64,000 nucleotides of DNA from Halobacteriales archaeon QS_4_69_225 (GTDB lineage: Archaea > Halobacteriota > Halobacteria > Halobacteriales > Haloarculaceae). How positions within the stretch are numbered: position 1 is the stretch's first letter; the number at the start of each line of letters is the position of its first letter. The stretch lies in assembly GCA_003020965.1 (NCBI GenBank), contig PXRL01000026.1:62001-126000 (forward strand). Reading direction: 5' to 3'. The position numbers and the translations under genes are program-made. Under the pieces are notes generated by a model. That model saw only the letters and a program-made list of their open reading frames with translations, was not told where the DNA came from and searched no databases. This document shows positions 50,791 through 59,014 of the stretch, piece by piece.

Positions 50791-51915
50791 ATGCGTGTCG
50801 CCCTCTCTTATAATAAATTCGGAACATCAAACTCGGGAGGAGCACGAAAGTCCTTGATTACACTATTGAGGGGGGTCGCCGAACATAAGGACATCACTGT
50901 CGACGTCTACCAGACTCCGCCCGTTGATGATCCACCCGAGACGAACTTCAAATATTCCATTTACGAAGGGGAATTGCACGAGATACCAAAGCTCACTTGG
51001 ATGAATCAGGTGATCTCTCGATTACAGTGGGGACGCTACCTCCGCCAGCAACTCAAATCGGACTACGATTTGTTACTCACACAGAATGTACTGGCTCCTG
51101 TGTCCGTGCAGATATCGAACGAGTTGAATATCCAGTCATTATACTTCATTCGTAGCATAGCCCTGACCGGGTACGAAAAGTATAATCCGGAACTCGGTCG
51201 GATCTCGAATGTATTTCAAACTGATTTCGGGGGGAAGATACAGTATCCGTTCCTCCGGAAGAACTTCCACGATTACGGGCAGGCAGCAGCCGGGGCAACT
51301 CAAACGATAGCAAATAGCAACTTCACTGCCGCAAAAATTAACGATCTTTTTGGAGTCGAGGCTGCAGTTATATATCCGCCGATCGAGTTAGAGAATTACA
51401 AGGTGGAGTACGATCGGGACGGATACATCACGATGGTGAATCCTCGGGCGGAGTACAAGGGAGCAGATATTTTTCTCGATATTGCAGGCGAATTACCGAG
51501 CGAAGAGTTCTTGCTTGTCGGTCCGATATCGTCGGAGTCGATCAGAAGTCGGGCCGAACACATGACGAACGTGAGCCACTGTGATTGGTGTGACGATATG
51601 CGAGAAGCGTACGCAGAATCGAAACTCGTCGTCGTTCCCTCCCGGGTTGAGGAATCGTTCGGACGTGTACCCGCCGAAGCGATGGTGAGCGGAATCCCGT
51701 GTGTCGTCAGCGATAGAGGCGGGCTCCCGGAGGTGGTCGGGAAGACCGGAGAAGTCGTCGAACAGATCGATTCGGTGGACGAATGGGTCGATGCGATCGA
51801 TCGAGCACTGACCGACCACGACCCGGAGGCACAGAAACGACGAGTGAAGCGGTTTTCTGCCGAGAAGCAGGTAGAGAAGTTACGTCGGATCATCGACGAC
51901 ACGACGAGTCCGTGA
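50791..51915 (+). CDS. GT4 family glycosyltransferase, paralogue B
   Basis: A 374-residue glycosyltransferase related to the one at 46730-47833: both have FIR-containing LYFIRSIALTGYEKY or LFFIRNLEASGQEMF, GGKIQYPFLRKNF or GAKIQYPFFVNNF, KGADIFLDI or KGADIFLDL, and RVKRFSAE near the end. The N terminus keeps a Gly-Gly loop (SYNKFGTSNSGGARKS) that paralogue A has lost. E-x7-E is EESFGRVPAEAMVSG near residue 288. Donor and acceptor are unknown. It closes the glycan island; beyond it the chromosome returns to GC-rich housekeeping genes. Confidence 0.87.
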   Translation: MRVALSYNKFGTSNSGGARKSLITLLRGVAEHKDITVDVYQTPPVDDPPETNFKYSIYEGELHEIPKLTWMNQVISRLQWGRYLRQQLKSDYDLLLTQNVLAPVSVQISNELNIQSLYFIRSIALTGYEKYNPELGRISNVFQTDFGGKIQYPFLRKNFHDYGQAAAGATQTIANSNFTAAKINDLFGVEAAVIYPPIELENYKVEYDRDGYITMVNPRAEYKGADIFLDIAGELPSEEFLLVGPISSESIRSRAEHMTNVSHCDWCDDMREAYAESKLVVVPSRVEESFGRVPAEAMVSGIPCVVSDRGGLPEVVGKTGEVVEQIDSVDEWVDAIDRALTDHDPEAQKRRVKRFSAEKQVEKLRRIIDDTTSP

Positions 51916-51944
51916 GCCACGTATCGGACGCGCCGGTTCCGCAC

Positions 51945-52142
51945 TCAGATGGACTCGACAGCGTCAGCGACTTCGATATCACCGGCTGACCCGAGGTCGC
52001 CGGCCTTGACGCCGCGTTCGACGTGATGGCCGACCCAGTCGTCGTTAACGGCCGGCGAACAGTCGAGCGCCGCGGCGACATCACCTGCGAGGGGCTGACC
52101 TGATAGTCGCCAACGGAAGCCGAAGCGCTCATTCCGCAGCGG
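51945..52142 (-). pseudogene. gene remnant without start codon
   Basis: Sixty-five sense codons on the minus strand end in TGA (51945-51947) and are bounded upstream by an in-frame stop at 52143-52145. The translation ([20 protein letters not shown], then [20 protein letters not shown]) has normal haloarchaeal composition and a predicted helix-turn-helix-like rhythm, so it looks like the C-terminal end of a lost gene. Its place at the border of the glycan island is consistent with a rearrangement breakpoint. Family not recognised. Confidence 0.3.
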
Positions 52143-52157
52143 TCACCAATCCATCGC

Positions 52158-52751
52158 ATGCGCGAGTTCGTCGTCGTCGGCCACGAGGCGCCGACGACAG
52201 CGGAGTTCTCCCTAGACGACCTGCCCGGCGCCGGCCGGCTGGACGTGCTCTGTCGGTGCGTCACCGCCGCCTTCGGTCTCTCTCACGACTTCCGGGACGA
52301 GGTCAGGGTGCGGCTCGTCCTCGGCGACGAGTACGTCGTCCGGTTCGAGGGGGCGGAGCTGCGGCATCTCCGCCCCGACGAGCGGTCCGCGGGGTCGTTG
52401 ATCCGCGGCGCCCTGGAGGCTCGTGACGGGGCCATCGGGGCGATGGAGGCCACCGCCTCGCCGGGCGTCCACGTCGGAACCGGCGACTTCGAGTCGGCCG
52501 TCGCGGCCGCCGCCGAGATGGGAACGCTCGTCGAACTGCACGCCGACGGCGACCCCATCGTCGACCTCGAGCCGCTGGACGACGTCGCTTTCGTCCTCTC
52601 GGACCACCGCAACTTCACCGACGCCGAGGCCGCGGTGCTCGAACGTGCGGCCGACGAGTGCCGCTCGCTCGGCCCCGAGCCGATACACGCCGACGACGCC
52701 GTCACGGTCGCACACAACTACCTCGACACCGACGGCTTCGAGGCATACTGA
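52158..52751 (+). CDS. trmY: tRNA (pseudouridine(54)-N(1))-methyltransferase TrmY
   Basis: A 197-residue SPOUT-class methyltransferase that methylates pseudouridine 54 in the T loop of archaeal tRNA. The N-terminal MREFVVVGHEAPTTAEFSLD is diagnostic, as are RLDVLCRCVTAAFGLSH, VRLVLGDEYVVRFEG, DVAFVLSDHRNFTDAE and the C-terminal AVTVAHNYLDTDGFEAY, which forms the knotted SAM site. The length is normal. It begins the housekeeping block to the right of the glycan island and has no operon partner visible. Confidence 0.93.
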   Translation: MREFVVVGHEAPTTAEFSLDDLPGAGRLDVLCRCVTAAFGLSHDFRDEVRVRLVLGDEYVVRFEGAELRHLRPDERSAGSLIRGALEARDGAIGAMEATASPGVHVGTGDFESAVAAAAEMGTLVELHADGDPIVDLEPLDDVAFVLSDHRNFTDAEAAVLERAADECRSLGPEPIHADDAVTVAHNYLDTDGFEAY

Positions 52752-52805
52752 CTCACCGACCGTTTCGACCCGGGGGTTCACGTTCGGGCGCGGCCGACGC
52801 CCGGT

Positions 52806-53576
52806 ATGGCCCTCCAGATAGCGGACGCGATCGGCGACGGCGCTCGCCGGGCGTTCACGTACAGCGGCGGCGTACTGATGCTTTTGATGTTCGGCTACCA
52901 GTTGCTGTTCATGGGGGCGACGAACACGATCACCGCATCGCTCCTCCCAGCGGCACGGGGCGCCGCAGACCCGGGGTTCACACTCCCGATCTCGGTGGGC
53001 GCGGCCGCCGCCCTCGCCGTCGCCGGGCTGGTGGCTGGGACCGTGCTGTTCATCATCTCGGCACGGGCGCTGACCCGGCCGCAGTCGGAGCTCGGCGCGC
53101 TGCCATCCGAACTGTTCATTCGCCGCGTCGGTCGGGCGACGCTATCGGCCCTCGGCGCCAACCTCGTCGTCGTGGTCGCGGTCGTCGTCGGATTCATCTT
53201 CCTCGTGGTGCCAGGGGTGTTCCTGACGCTCAGCTTCCTGTTCGTCGTCTTCGCAATCGGCATCGAAGACGAACGCGCCGTCGACGCCATGCGGCGGAGC
53301 TGGGCGCTGGCCAGCGGCGACCGCTGGCCGCTGCTGGCGGTGCTGGTCGTCGTCACCGTCGTCACGAGCGTCGGCAGCGGCCTCGGGGGCGCGCTGTCGA
53401 CCGTCAGCCCCGTCGTCGGCCAGATCGCGAGCATAGCCCTGTCGTCGGTCCTCACCGTCGTCGGCTACGGCATCCTCGCGGACGCGTACCTCCAGCTCTG
53501 CGAGGAGAAACCGTCGGACCTCGACCCCGACCGCACCGCCGGCGCGGGCGCCCGCGAGGGCGACCCGCTGGCCTGA
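52806..53576 (+). CDS. six-helix integral membrane protein (DUF7847-like)
   Basis: A 256-residue membrane protein with about six hydrophobic helices, ending in a short acidic tail. The loop RAVDAMRRSWALASGDRWPL is typical of a large haloarchaeal family related to glycerophosphodiester phosphodiesterase membrane domains, in which an R-S-W-x-L segment follows the fourth helix. No catalytic motif is seen. It lies 54 bases after trmY and immediately before the tRNA-Pro gene. Function unknown; a membrane-remodelling or sensing role is only a guess. Confidence 0.75.
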   Translation: MALQIADAIGDGARRAFTYSGGVLMLLMFGYQLLFMGATNTITASLLPAARGAADPGFTLPISVGAAAALAVAGLVAGTVLFIISARALTRPQSELGALPSELFIRRVGRATLSALGANLVVVVAVVVGFIFLVVPGVFLTLSFLFVVFAIGIEDERAVDAMRRSWALASGDRWPLLAVLVVVTVVTSVGSGLGGALSTVSPVVGQIASIALSSVLTVVGYGILADAYLQLCEEKPSDLDPDRTAGAGAREGDPLA

Positions 53577-53627
53577 CCCTCGCCGTATCACAACGCTTAA
53601 CCTCGCCGCCGGCGTCGCTTCGACTGC

Positions 53628-53700
53628 GGGCCGGTGGGGTAGCTTGGTATCCTTCGGCCTTCGGGTGGCCGTAACCACGATTCAAATTCGTGCCGGCCCA
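53628..53700 (+). tRNA. tRNA-Pro (anticodon CGG)
   Basis: A complete 73-base cloverleaf: acceptor GGGCCGG pairs with CCGGCCC, D arm GGGT/ATCC, anticodon stem CGGCC/GGCCG enclosing the loop TTCGGGT, so the anticodon is CGG and reads CCG proline codons; T arm CACGA/TCGTG with loop TTCAAAT; discriminator A at 53700. No intron and no encoded CCA. Its 3' 22 bases recur twice downstream. Confidence 0.93.
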
Positions 53701-53818
53701 TATCACCCCACTTCGCAACGACGAGCGATAGCGAGGAGTCCGTAGTGGGTGTGAAATGGTCACCGGACGGATTTGAATGGGGCCGGACGCGCGCAGCGAA
53801 GCGAGCACGTCCGGACGT

Positions 53819-53841
53819 GATTCACAATTCGTGCCGGCCCA
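53819..53841 (+). repeat. partial tRNA-Pro 3' end, copy 1 (possible att site)
   Basis: Matches tRNA positions 53679-53700 with one extra C in the T loop (GATTCACAATTCG against GATTCAAATTCG), then GTGCCGGCCCA. It is preceded at 53790-53806 by a GCGCAGCGAAGCGAGCA block. Confidence 0.65.
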
Positions 53842-53970
53842 TTTCACCCTCTCGACATGTGAACCCGAGCCACAGCGAAGGGTCCCGGAGTAGGGAACGC
53901 GAATCCGTGCCGAATTTGAATGAGGCGAGACGCAGCCCGCGCAGCGAAGCGAGCAGGACCGTCTCGACGT

Positions 53971-53992
53971 GATTCAAATTCGTGCCGGCCCA
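53971..53992 (+). repeat. partial tRNA-Pro 3' end, copy 2 (possible att site)
   Basis: A perfect 22-base match to the tRNA 3' end at 53679-53700, followed by TACCACCCT where the tRNA is followed by TATCACCCC. The same GCGCAGCGAAGCGAGCA block lies just upstream, so it is a second unit of a direct repeat with a period of about 150 bases. Confidence 0.7.
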
Positions 53993-54147
53993 TACCACCC
54001 TCCCGACATTTCGTCCGACAGCGACGGCGCTCGGCCTGCCGACCGACGGTCGCGTGGACGGGGCAAGCGGTGAACACTCGAACGAATCGGCGTCGAATCC
54101 TACCCTAACGAGCGCGGCTTTTTACCCTCGCGGCCGGTAGCGAGGCC

Positions 54148-54492
54148 GTGCGCGTTCACGGCCACGAGGTTCGGGGAGTCGACGTCGACGGCGAAACTCG
54201 CTGTGCCCACTACGGGACCGAGCGGGATGTCGTCGCGCTACGGTTCGGCTGCTGTGAGAGCTACTACCCCTGCTTTCGGTGTCACGCGGCGGTCGCCGAC
54301 CACGAGGCCGAGCGGTGGCCCGCCGGCCGCCGCGGCGAGCCGGCGGCGCTGTGCGGCGTCTGCGGCGCCGAGCTGACCGTCGACTGCTACGCGGCCGTCG
54401 ACGCCTGCCCCGACTGCAGGACGGCGTTCAACCCCGGCTGTGCCAGCCACTACGACCGCTACTTCGAGCCGGCGGCCGCGGCCGAGGACTGA
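54148..54492 (+). CDS. CHY-type zinc finger protein
   Basis: A 114-residue protein starting with GTG. The CHY signature CAHY lies at residues 19-22, followed by CCESYYPCFRCH, CGVCGAEL, CYAAVDACPDC and a closing CASHYDRYF, which supplies the Cys and His ligands for about three zinc ions. The length matches stand-alone prokaryotic CHY proteins. CHY fingers in eukaryotes occur in ubiquitin ligases; the prokaryotic role is not established. It lies 45 bases before the NUDIX gene on the same strand. Confidence 0.85.
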   Translation: MRVHGHEVRGVDVDGETRCAHYGTERDVVALRFGCCESYYPCFRCHAAVADHEAERWPAGRRGEPAALCGVCGAELTVDCYAAVDACPDCRTAFNPGCASHYDRYFEPAAAAED

Positions 54493-54537
54493 CCGCCGGA
54501 GCGGGGAGGTTTTGCCCGTCCGTACGGACCGTCGAGC

Positions 54538-55095
54538 ATGGACGGAGACGAGACGGACCTCGCCTGGGAGACGCTGGACAGCGAGACGGAGTACACCTGC
54601 CCCGGCTTCGACGTCGTGCGCGACGACGTCGCATTCCCGGACGGCGACCGTGGGTCGTTCCACTACGTCACCGACGCGCCGTCGGTCGTCGTGCTGCCGT
54701 TCACGGCCGACGGCGACGTCGTCGTCATCGAGGAGTGGCGCCAGCCCGTCGGCCGGGTCAACTACGGGCTGCCGGCCGGCGGCCTCGAGGACGACGACGC
54801 GGACCTGTCGGCGACCGCCCGCCGGGAGCTGCGCGAGGAAACCGGCTACGAGGCCGACGCCGTCGAGCAGCTCGCAACCTACGAGCCGAGCAACGGGCTC
54901 TTCGACTCGGTGTACCACTACGTCGTCGCCCACGGCTGCGAGCGGACGGCCGATCAGGAGCTGGACGACAACGAGTCCATCCGCGTCGGGACGACGACGT
55001 TCACCGACCTGCAGGAGCGGGCCGCGGCCGGCGACCTCCGGGACGGCCGGTCGGCGCTCGGCGTCCTCCAGTACGCGGCACAAATTGGCGAGTGA
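54538..55095 (+). CDS. NUDIX hydrolase (ADP-ribose pyrophosphatase-like)
   Basis: A 185-residue NUDIX protein. The box reads GGLEDDDADLSATARRELRE then ETGY near residues 80-105; the metal-binding REL-REE core is intact, while the first Glu of the consensus is replaced by Asp within a run of acids. The preceding strand VVVIEEWRQPVGRVNYGLPA is typical of ADP-ribose and nucleoside-diphosphate-sugar pyrophosphatases. Expected to hydrolyse ADP-ribose or a related nucleotide in the cytoplasm. It converges on the cyclophilin gene. Confidence 0.85.
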   Translation: MDGDETDLAWETLDSETEYTCPGFDVVRDDVAFPDGDRGSFHYVTDAPSVVVLPFTADGDVVVIEEWRQPVGRVNYGLPAGGLEDDDADLSATARRELREETGYEADAVEQLATYEPSNGLFDSVYHYVVAHGCERTADQELDDNESIRVGTTTFTDLQERAAAGDLRDGRSALGVLQYAAQIGE

Positions 55096-55150
55096 GGCCG
55101 GCAGGCGGACAGTCGTCCTCGCCGCGGCCGCGCTACTCGCGCTACTCGTT

Positions 55151-55756
55151 TTACTCGTCGACCGTGACGCCCTCGATGGCGACCTCTTCGCGGGGGCGGT
55201 CGTCGCCGTCGGTCGGCACCGAGCCGATCTCTTCGACGACGCTCATCCCACCGGAAGACTCGCTCCGCTCGTCTTCCGAGGAACCGCTCGCTTCGCTCGC
55301 GGGACCCTCGACCACCTCGCCGAAGACCGCGTGGCGGCCGTCGAGGTGCGGCTGGGCGTCCAGGGTGATGAAGAACTGGCTGCCGTTGGTGTCGGGCCCG
55401 GAGTTGGCCATCGACAGCATTCCGGGGCCGTCGTGGCCGAGGTCGTCGTGGAACTCGTCGTCGAACTCGTAGCCGGGGCCGCCGCGGCCGGTGCCGGTCG
55501 GGTCGCCGCCCTGAATCATGAACCCCTCGATGATGCGGTGGAACTCGACGCCCTCGTACAGCGAGTCGCCGCGGATCTCGCCGGAGTCGGGGTCCTCCCA
55601 GGTGTTGGAATCCGGCGCGGGGTCGGCGTCGGCGGCGGGGTCGTGACGGGCCAGCCCCAGGAAGTTCTCGACGGTGCGGGGCGCCCGCTCGGCGAACAGC
55701 TCCACGGTGACGTCGCCGTGGGTCGTCTCCAGCGTGACGGTCGGATTGTCGCTCAC
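55151..55756 (-). CDS. cyclophilin-type peptidyl-prolyl cis-trans isomerase
   Basis: A 201-residue cyclophilin. I start it at the GTG at 55754-55756 ([20 protein letters not shown]). The catalytic Arg is in [20 protein letters not shown] near residue 73, the proline-pocket Phe and Met in [20 protein letters not shown] near residue 115, and [15 protein letters not shown] closes the domain. An acidic insertion of about 20 residues ([16 protein letters not shown]) lengthens the first loop, and the C terminus has a variable acidic tail. No signal peptide, so it is cytoplasmic. Confidence 0.9.
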   Translation of the reverse strand: MSDNPTVTLETTHGDVTVELFAERAPRTVENFLGLARHDPAADADPAPDSNTWEDPDSGEIRGDSLYEGVEFHRIIEGFMIQGGDPTGTGRGGPGYEFDDEFHDDLGHDGPGMLSMANSGPDTNGSQFFITLDAQPHLDGRHAVFGEVVEGPASEASGSSEDERSESSGGMSVVEEIGSVPTDGDDRPREEVAIEGVTVDE

Positions 55757-55890
55757 GTCCCGACGGTCGCGCGGCCGCCGCAAAAGGCTGCCGGCCGTCC
55801 CGTCGACGGCGCCGCAGAGTCGTGTTGGCGTATTGAATGCCGCCCTCGCTGACCCGTTCGAGACGGACGCCGGAGAGTGACGCGGCCGGC

Positions 55891-56955
55891 TCAGAACGCC
55901 CGTAGCGCCTCGAGCCGCGCGGCGGCCGCGCCACTGTCCAGCGCCTCGCGGGCCTGTTCGAGGCCGTCGCGGATGTCCTCGGCGTCGCCGCCGGCGTAGA
56001 TCCGGAGCGCGGCGTTGACGGCGACGGCGTCGGCGAAGTCGCCCTCGCGGTCGCCGGCGAGGACGCCCTCGGTCATCGCGGCGGAGTCGACGGCCACGTC
56101 GTCGACGCCGAGGTCAGCCTCCTCGAAGTCCATGCCGTACTCCGGCGTCTCGATCTCGAAGTCGTCCAGCTCCTCGCCCTCGTTCCAGACGGCCACCGTC
56201 GTCGAGCCGGGCCGGACGTCGTCGTAGCCTTCCATTCCCTGGAACATGACGACCCGGTCGACGTCGGCCGTCTCGCTGGTCTCGAACGTGTCGATGATCC
56301 GCTTGGCGTAGGGCAGGTGGTAGAACGATCCCAGGTGTGTCGAGGCCTCGGCGGGGTTGGCCAGCGTCTCGATGGTGTTGACGAACGTCCGGACACCCAT
56401 CCGGTCGCGGCGGTCGTGCAGTTCCTCGATGGCCGGCGCGAAGTCGGACCGGTAGTAGAAGCCAAAGCCCACCTCGTCGGTCATCGCGGCGGACTCCGCG
56501 GGCGCGAGTTCGGTCCGGACGCCCAACTCGTCGAGGACGTGTTTGTAGGCGTCCTGCTTCTGTGTAGGGACGCGGTCGCCGGAGTGTGCGACGACCGGCG
56601 TGCCGGCGGCGGCGGCCACGAGGCCGGCGGCGACGCCGAAGATCGCGGTGCGGCCCTTGCCGTCGTAGTTGGCGCCGCAGTCGACGGGGTCGCAGTCCGG
56701 CGCGGCCGTCTCGACGCCCTCGCTCATCACGTCGACGAAGGCCGCCAGCTCCTCGGGCGTGTTGCGCTTCCAGCGGTTCGCCAGCCAGAACGCCCCCAGC
56801 GTCGTCGGGTCCGGCTCGTCGTCGAGCACCCGGCGGAACGCCTCGGCGGCCTGCTCGCGGGTCATGTCGTCGGCGGACTTGTGTCCGGAGCCGACGACCT
56901 CCGTCATCAGCCGCTCCAGCGGCCAGTCGCCGTACGTCTCGGTCGCTTTCGCCAT
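55891..56955 (-). CDS. anthranilate phosphoribosyltransferase-like protein (TrpD/TrpD2 family)
   Basis: A 354-residue glycosyltransferase family 3 protein. The N-terminal helical domain ([14 protein letters not shown]) and the large domain are those of TrpD, but the two PRPP-binding motifs are altered: the GTGGD loop reads [10 protein letters not shown] and the KHGNR motif reads [10 protein letters not shown]. This matches the divergent TrpD2/YbiB branch, whose members bind nucleic acid in the known case, rather than a tryptophan-pathway enzyme. I start it at the ATG at 56953-56955. No trp gene lies near. Confidence 0.8.
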   Translation of the reverse strand: MAKATETYGDWPLERLMTEVVGSGHKSADDMTREQAAEAFRRVLDDEPDPTTLGAFWLANRWKRNTPEELAAFVDVMSEGVETAAPDCDPVDCGANYDGKGRTAIFGVAAGLVAAAAGTPVVAHSGDRVPTQKQDAYKHVLDELGVRTELAPAESAAMTDEVGFGFYYRSDFAPAIEELHDRRDRMGVRTFVNTIETLANPAEASTHLGSFYHLPYAKRIIDTFETSETADVDRVVMFQGMEGYDDVRPGSTTVAVWNEGEELDDFEIETPEYGMDFEEADLGVDDVAVDSAAMTEGVLAGDREGDFADAVAVNAALRIYAGGDAEDIRDGLEQAREALDSGAAAARLEALRAF

Positions 56956-57328
56956 ACCGACCGTTGGGCCCACCGCGTCAAAAGCGTCCCTCTTTCGGCG
57001 ACCCGGCGCCGCTCAGTTGTCGCCCCGACGGCGCCGCTCGGTTGTCGTCCCGACGGCGCCGCTCGGTCGTCGGCGACCCAGTACCGTTCGGTCGTCGTCC
57101 CGACGGCACCCGGCCGGCGCGAGCGACGCGACGGCCGCGAGAACGGCCGGCGCCGCTCGACCCTCGCTGCGACCCGGGCTCGCGGTCGACGGACGGTGTG
57201 GTCGGAGCCGGCGTCGGCGAGACCGGAGCCGGCGGCGCCGAGACCGCCAAGCGGCCGGCGCCGGCAGGCGCCCTCCCGTGTGGGTCGCTCCGGGTCCGAA
57301 ACGGACGCCGCAGGAGCGCGACGCCCGG
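56956..57328. other. GC-rich gap with tandem repeats
   Basis: No gene is supported. The left part holds tandem 25-base repeats (57006-57106); the rest is Arg/Ala/Pro-coding GC-rich sequence in every frame without a start or conserved motif. Confidence 0.6.
57006..57106. repeat. 25-base tandem repeat, about four units
   Basis: Units at 57006-57030 and 57031-57055 differ at two positions (core GCGCCGCTCGGTTGTCGTCC). A third unit from 57056 is interrupted by a CGGCGACCCAGTACC insertion, and a fourth partial unit ends at 57106. The phase does not match a coding repeat. Confidence 0.6.
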
Positions 57329-57865
57329 TCACGACTCCCGGACCCGGTCGAGTTGGCGCGTGATGCGGGCGTTCACCGCCTCGGGGTCGGCCACCGCGCG
57401 GAACCGCATCTCGACGCCGCCGCCGCCGGCCGTCGAGACGCGGACCGTGCCGTAGCCGAGGAGTCGCTGGAGGGCGCCCTGCTCGAAGCCGCTGTCCTGG
57501 ACCCGATCGAGCCGGAGGTTCCGCACCGACCGCGACAGCAGCCCCCGCTTGCGGTATAGCTCCGCGCTGGTGATGAGGTACTCGACGGCCCGGAGCCGGA
57601 GGTAGCTCGCGACGGCAAGGGCGACCCCGAGGCCGACGACCGCGAGACCGACGCCGGTGAGCCCGAGCGGGACGGCCGGGACCGCCGGCAGGTCGAGGTC
57701 GAGGCCGACGACGCCAGCGTCGAGCGCCAGAAGCGCCGATCCGGCGACGACGAGGAGAGCCTCGCCGAGGAGGTCGCGGGCGATCCGGGCGGGGGCGGGG
57801 CCGCCGCGCCAGACGACCGTCTCGTCGTCGGTGAGCGTCACCCAGTCGGGTACGTCGGTCGGCAT
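57329..57865 (-). CDS. PH domain-containing membrane protein (bPH2/YdbT type)
   Basis: A 178-residue protein starting at the ATG at 57863-57865. About 35 residues (ETVVWRGGPAPARIARDLLG) lead into two membrane helices between residues 35 and 93, then a bacterial-type PH domain (EYLITSAELYRKRGLLSRSV, NLRLDRVQDSGFEQGALQRL, GTVRVSTAGGGG). This is the standard layout of single-unit bPH2 proteins. The role is usually unknown; a membrane stress or lipid function is suggested for relatives. Confidence 0.85.
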   Translation of the reverse strand: MPTDVPDWVTLTDDETVVWRGGPAPARIARDLLGEALLVVAGSALLALDAGVVGLDLDLPAVPAVPLGLTGVGLAVVGLGVALAVASYLRLRAVEYLITSAELYRKRGLLSRSVRNLRLDRVQDSGFEQGALQRLLGYGTVRVSTAGGGGVEMRFRAVADPEAVNARITRQLDRVRES

Positions 57866-57966
57866 CGCCCCACACTGCCGGGCGCGGCCGTATATTCGCT
57901 TCGACGCGCTTCGATGGCGGCCCCGGAACCGACGGAGCCTAAACCCCGCGGCCGTAATAATGAGTG

Positions 57967-59010
57967 ATGAGTCCGTCGAGGGCCGACGGGGGCGACTGGC
58001 GGGCCGGGCTCGACGACGTCGACGCGGCGCTGATCGACGACTACCAGTCGGGCTTTCCGGTCGTCGAGCGGCCGTTCCGTCGGCTGGGGGCGGCGCTGGG
58101 CGTCGAGGAGTCGACGGCACTGCGGCGGGTCCGGGAGCTGCGCGATCGGGGGGTGTTCCGGCGGTTCGGGGCCGTGCTCAACCCGCCGGTGATCGGCGCC
58201 TCGACGCTCGCGGCCGTGCAGGCGCCGGCCGACCGCTTCGAGGCCGTCGCCGAGACGATCAACGGCTACCGGCAGGTGAACCACAACTACCGCCGGGACC
58301 ACGAGTGGAACACCTGGTTCGTCGTTACGGCGGGGTCGCTGTCGAAGCGGGACGCCATCCTAACGGAGATCGAAACCGAGACCGGCTGCGAGGTGCTGAA
58401 CCTGCCGATGCTGACGGACTTCTACATCGACCTGGAGTTCCCGGTCGTCAACGCCGACAGCTTCGCCCGCGAGTCCGTCGCCGAGACGTCGGTGTCGGCG
58501 ACGCGGATCTCCGAGACCGCCGCGGCGAACCTCTCGGCGCTGGACCGCCGGCTACTGTTGGAGATCCAGGACGGCTTCCCGCTGTCGGCGACGCCGTACC
58601 GCGACGTCGCCGACGCCGTCGACGCGCCGGTCGAAGAGGTGCTGGCGGCCGTCGAGTCGCTCCGCGCAGACGGCTGCATCAAGCGCATCGGCTGCGTCGT
58701 CAACCACCTCGTCACCGGCTTCGACGCCAACTGCATGGTCGTCTGGGACGTCCCCGACGAGGAACTCGACGACCGCGGCGAGGCCGTCGGCCAGCTGCCG
58801 TACGTGACGCTCTGCTACCACCGGCCCCGGCGGCCCGAACAGGGGTGGACGTACAACCTGTTCACGATGATCCACGGCCGCGACCCCGAGGCCGTCGACG
58901 AGAAAATCGACGAACTCGCCGCCGATCACCTGTCGGTCGACCACGAGCGGCTCTACTCGACGGAGACGCTGAAACAGACCGGCGCCCGCTACGAGGACAT
59001 CGTCGAGTAA
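57967..59010 (+). CDS. ahbAB: fused siroheme decarboxylase AhbAB (Lrp/AsnC-like)
   Basis: A 347-residue protein made of two homologous halves, each an AsnC-like winged helix plus a ferredoxin-like domain. The second half (residues about 185-345) has IQDGFPLSATPYRDVA, CIKRIGCVVNHLVTGFDANC, MVVWDVPDEEL and YNLFTMIHGRDPEAV, diagnostic for AhbB/NirL-type siroheme decarboxylase; the first half has the AhbA counterparts (YQSGFPVVERPFRRLG, HEWNTWFVVTAG). The enzyme removes two acetate carboxyls from siroheme in the archaeal heme route. AhbA and AhbB are usually separate genes. The final TAA coincides with the border of IS element 2, whose right end begins there. Confidence 0.85.
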   Translation: MSPSRADGGDWRAGLDDVDAALIDDYQSGFPVVERPFRRLGAALGVEESTALRRVRELRDRGVFRRFGAVLNPPVIGASTLAAVQAPADRFEAVAETINGYRQVNHNYRRDHEWNTWFVVTAGSLSKRDAILTEIETETGCEVLNLPMLTDFYIDLEFPVVNADSFARESVAETSVSATRISETAAANLSALDRRLLLEIQDGFPLSATPYRDVADAVDAPVEEVLAAVESLRADGCIKRIGCVVNHLVTGFDANCMVVWDVPDEELDDRGEAVGQLPYVTLCYHRPRRPEQGWTYNLFTMIHGRDPEAVDEKIDELAADHLSVDHERLYSTETLKQTGARYEDIVE

Positions 59011-59014
59011 ACTA

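Larger units (their letters stand above)
53701..54147. other. gene-free region with two partial tRNA-Pro copies
   Basis: No gene is visible. The 447 bases consist of two diverged repeat units, each holding ATTTGAATG, then a GCGCAGCGAAGCGAGCA block, then a copy of the 3' end of the tRNA and a CACCCT flank. This looks like stacked attachment sites left by elements that integrated at the tRNA and were later lost. Confidence 0.6.

Noticed and set aside
53701-53995. CRISPR array next to the tRNA
   Set aside because: Only two diverged units of about 150 bases, each containing a tRNA 3' end; no short regular repeats, no spacers, no cas genes.
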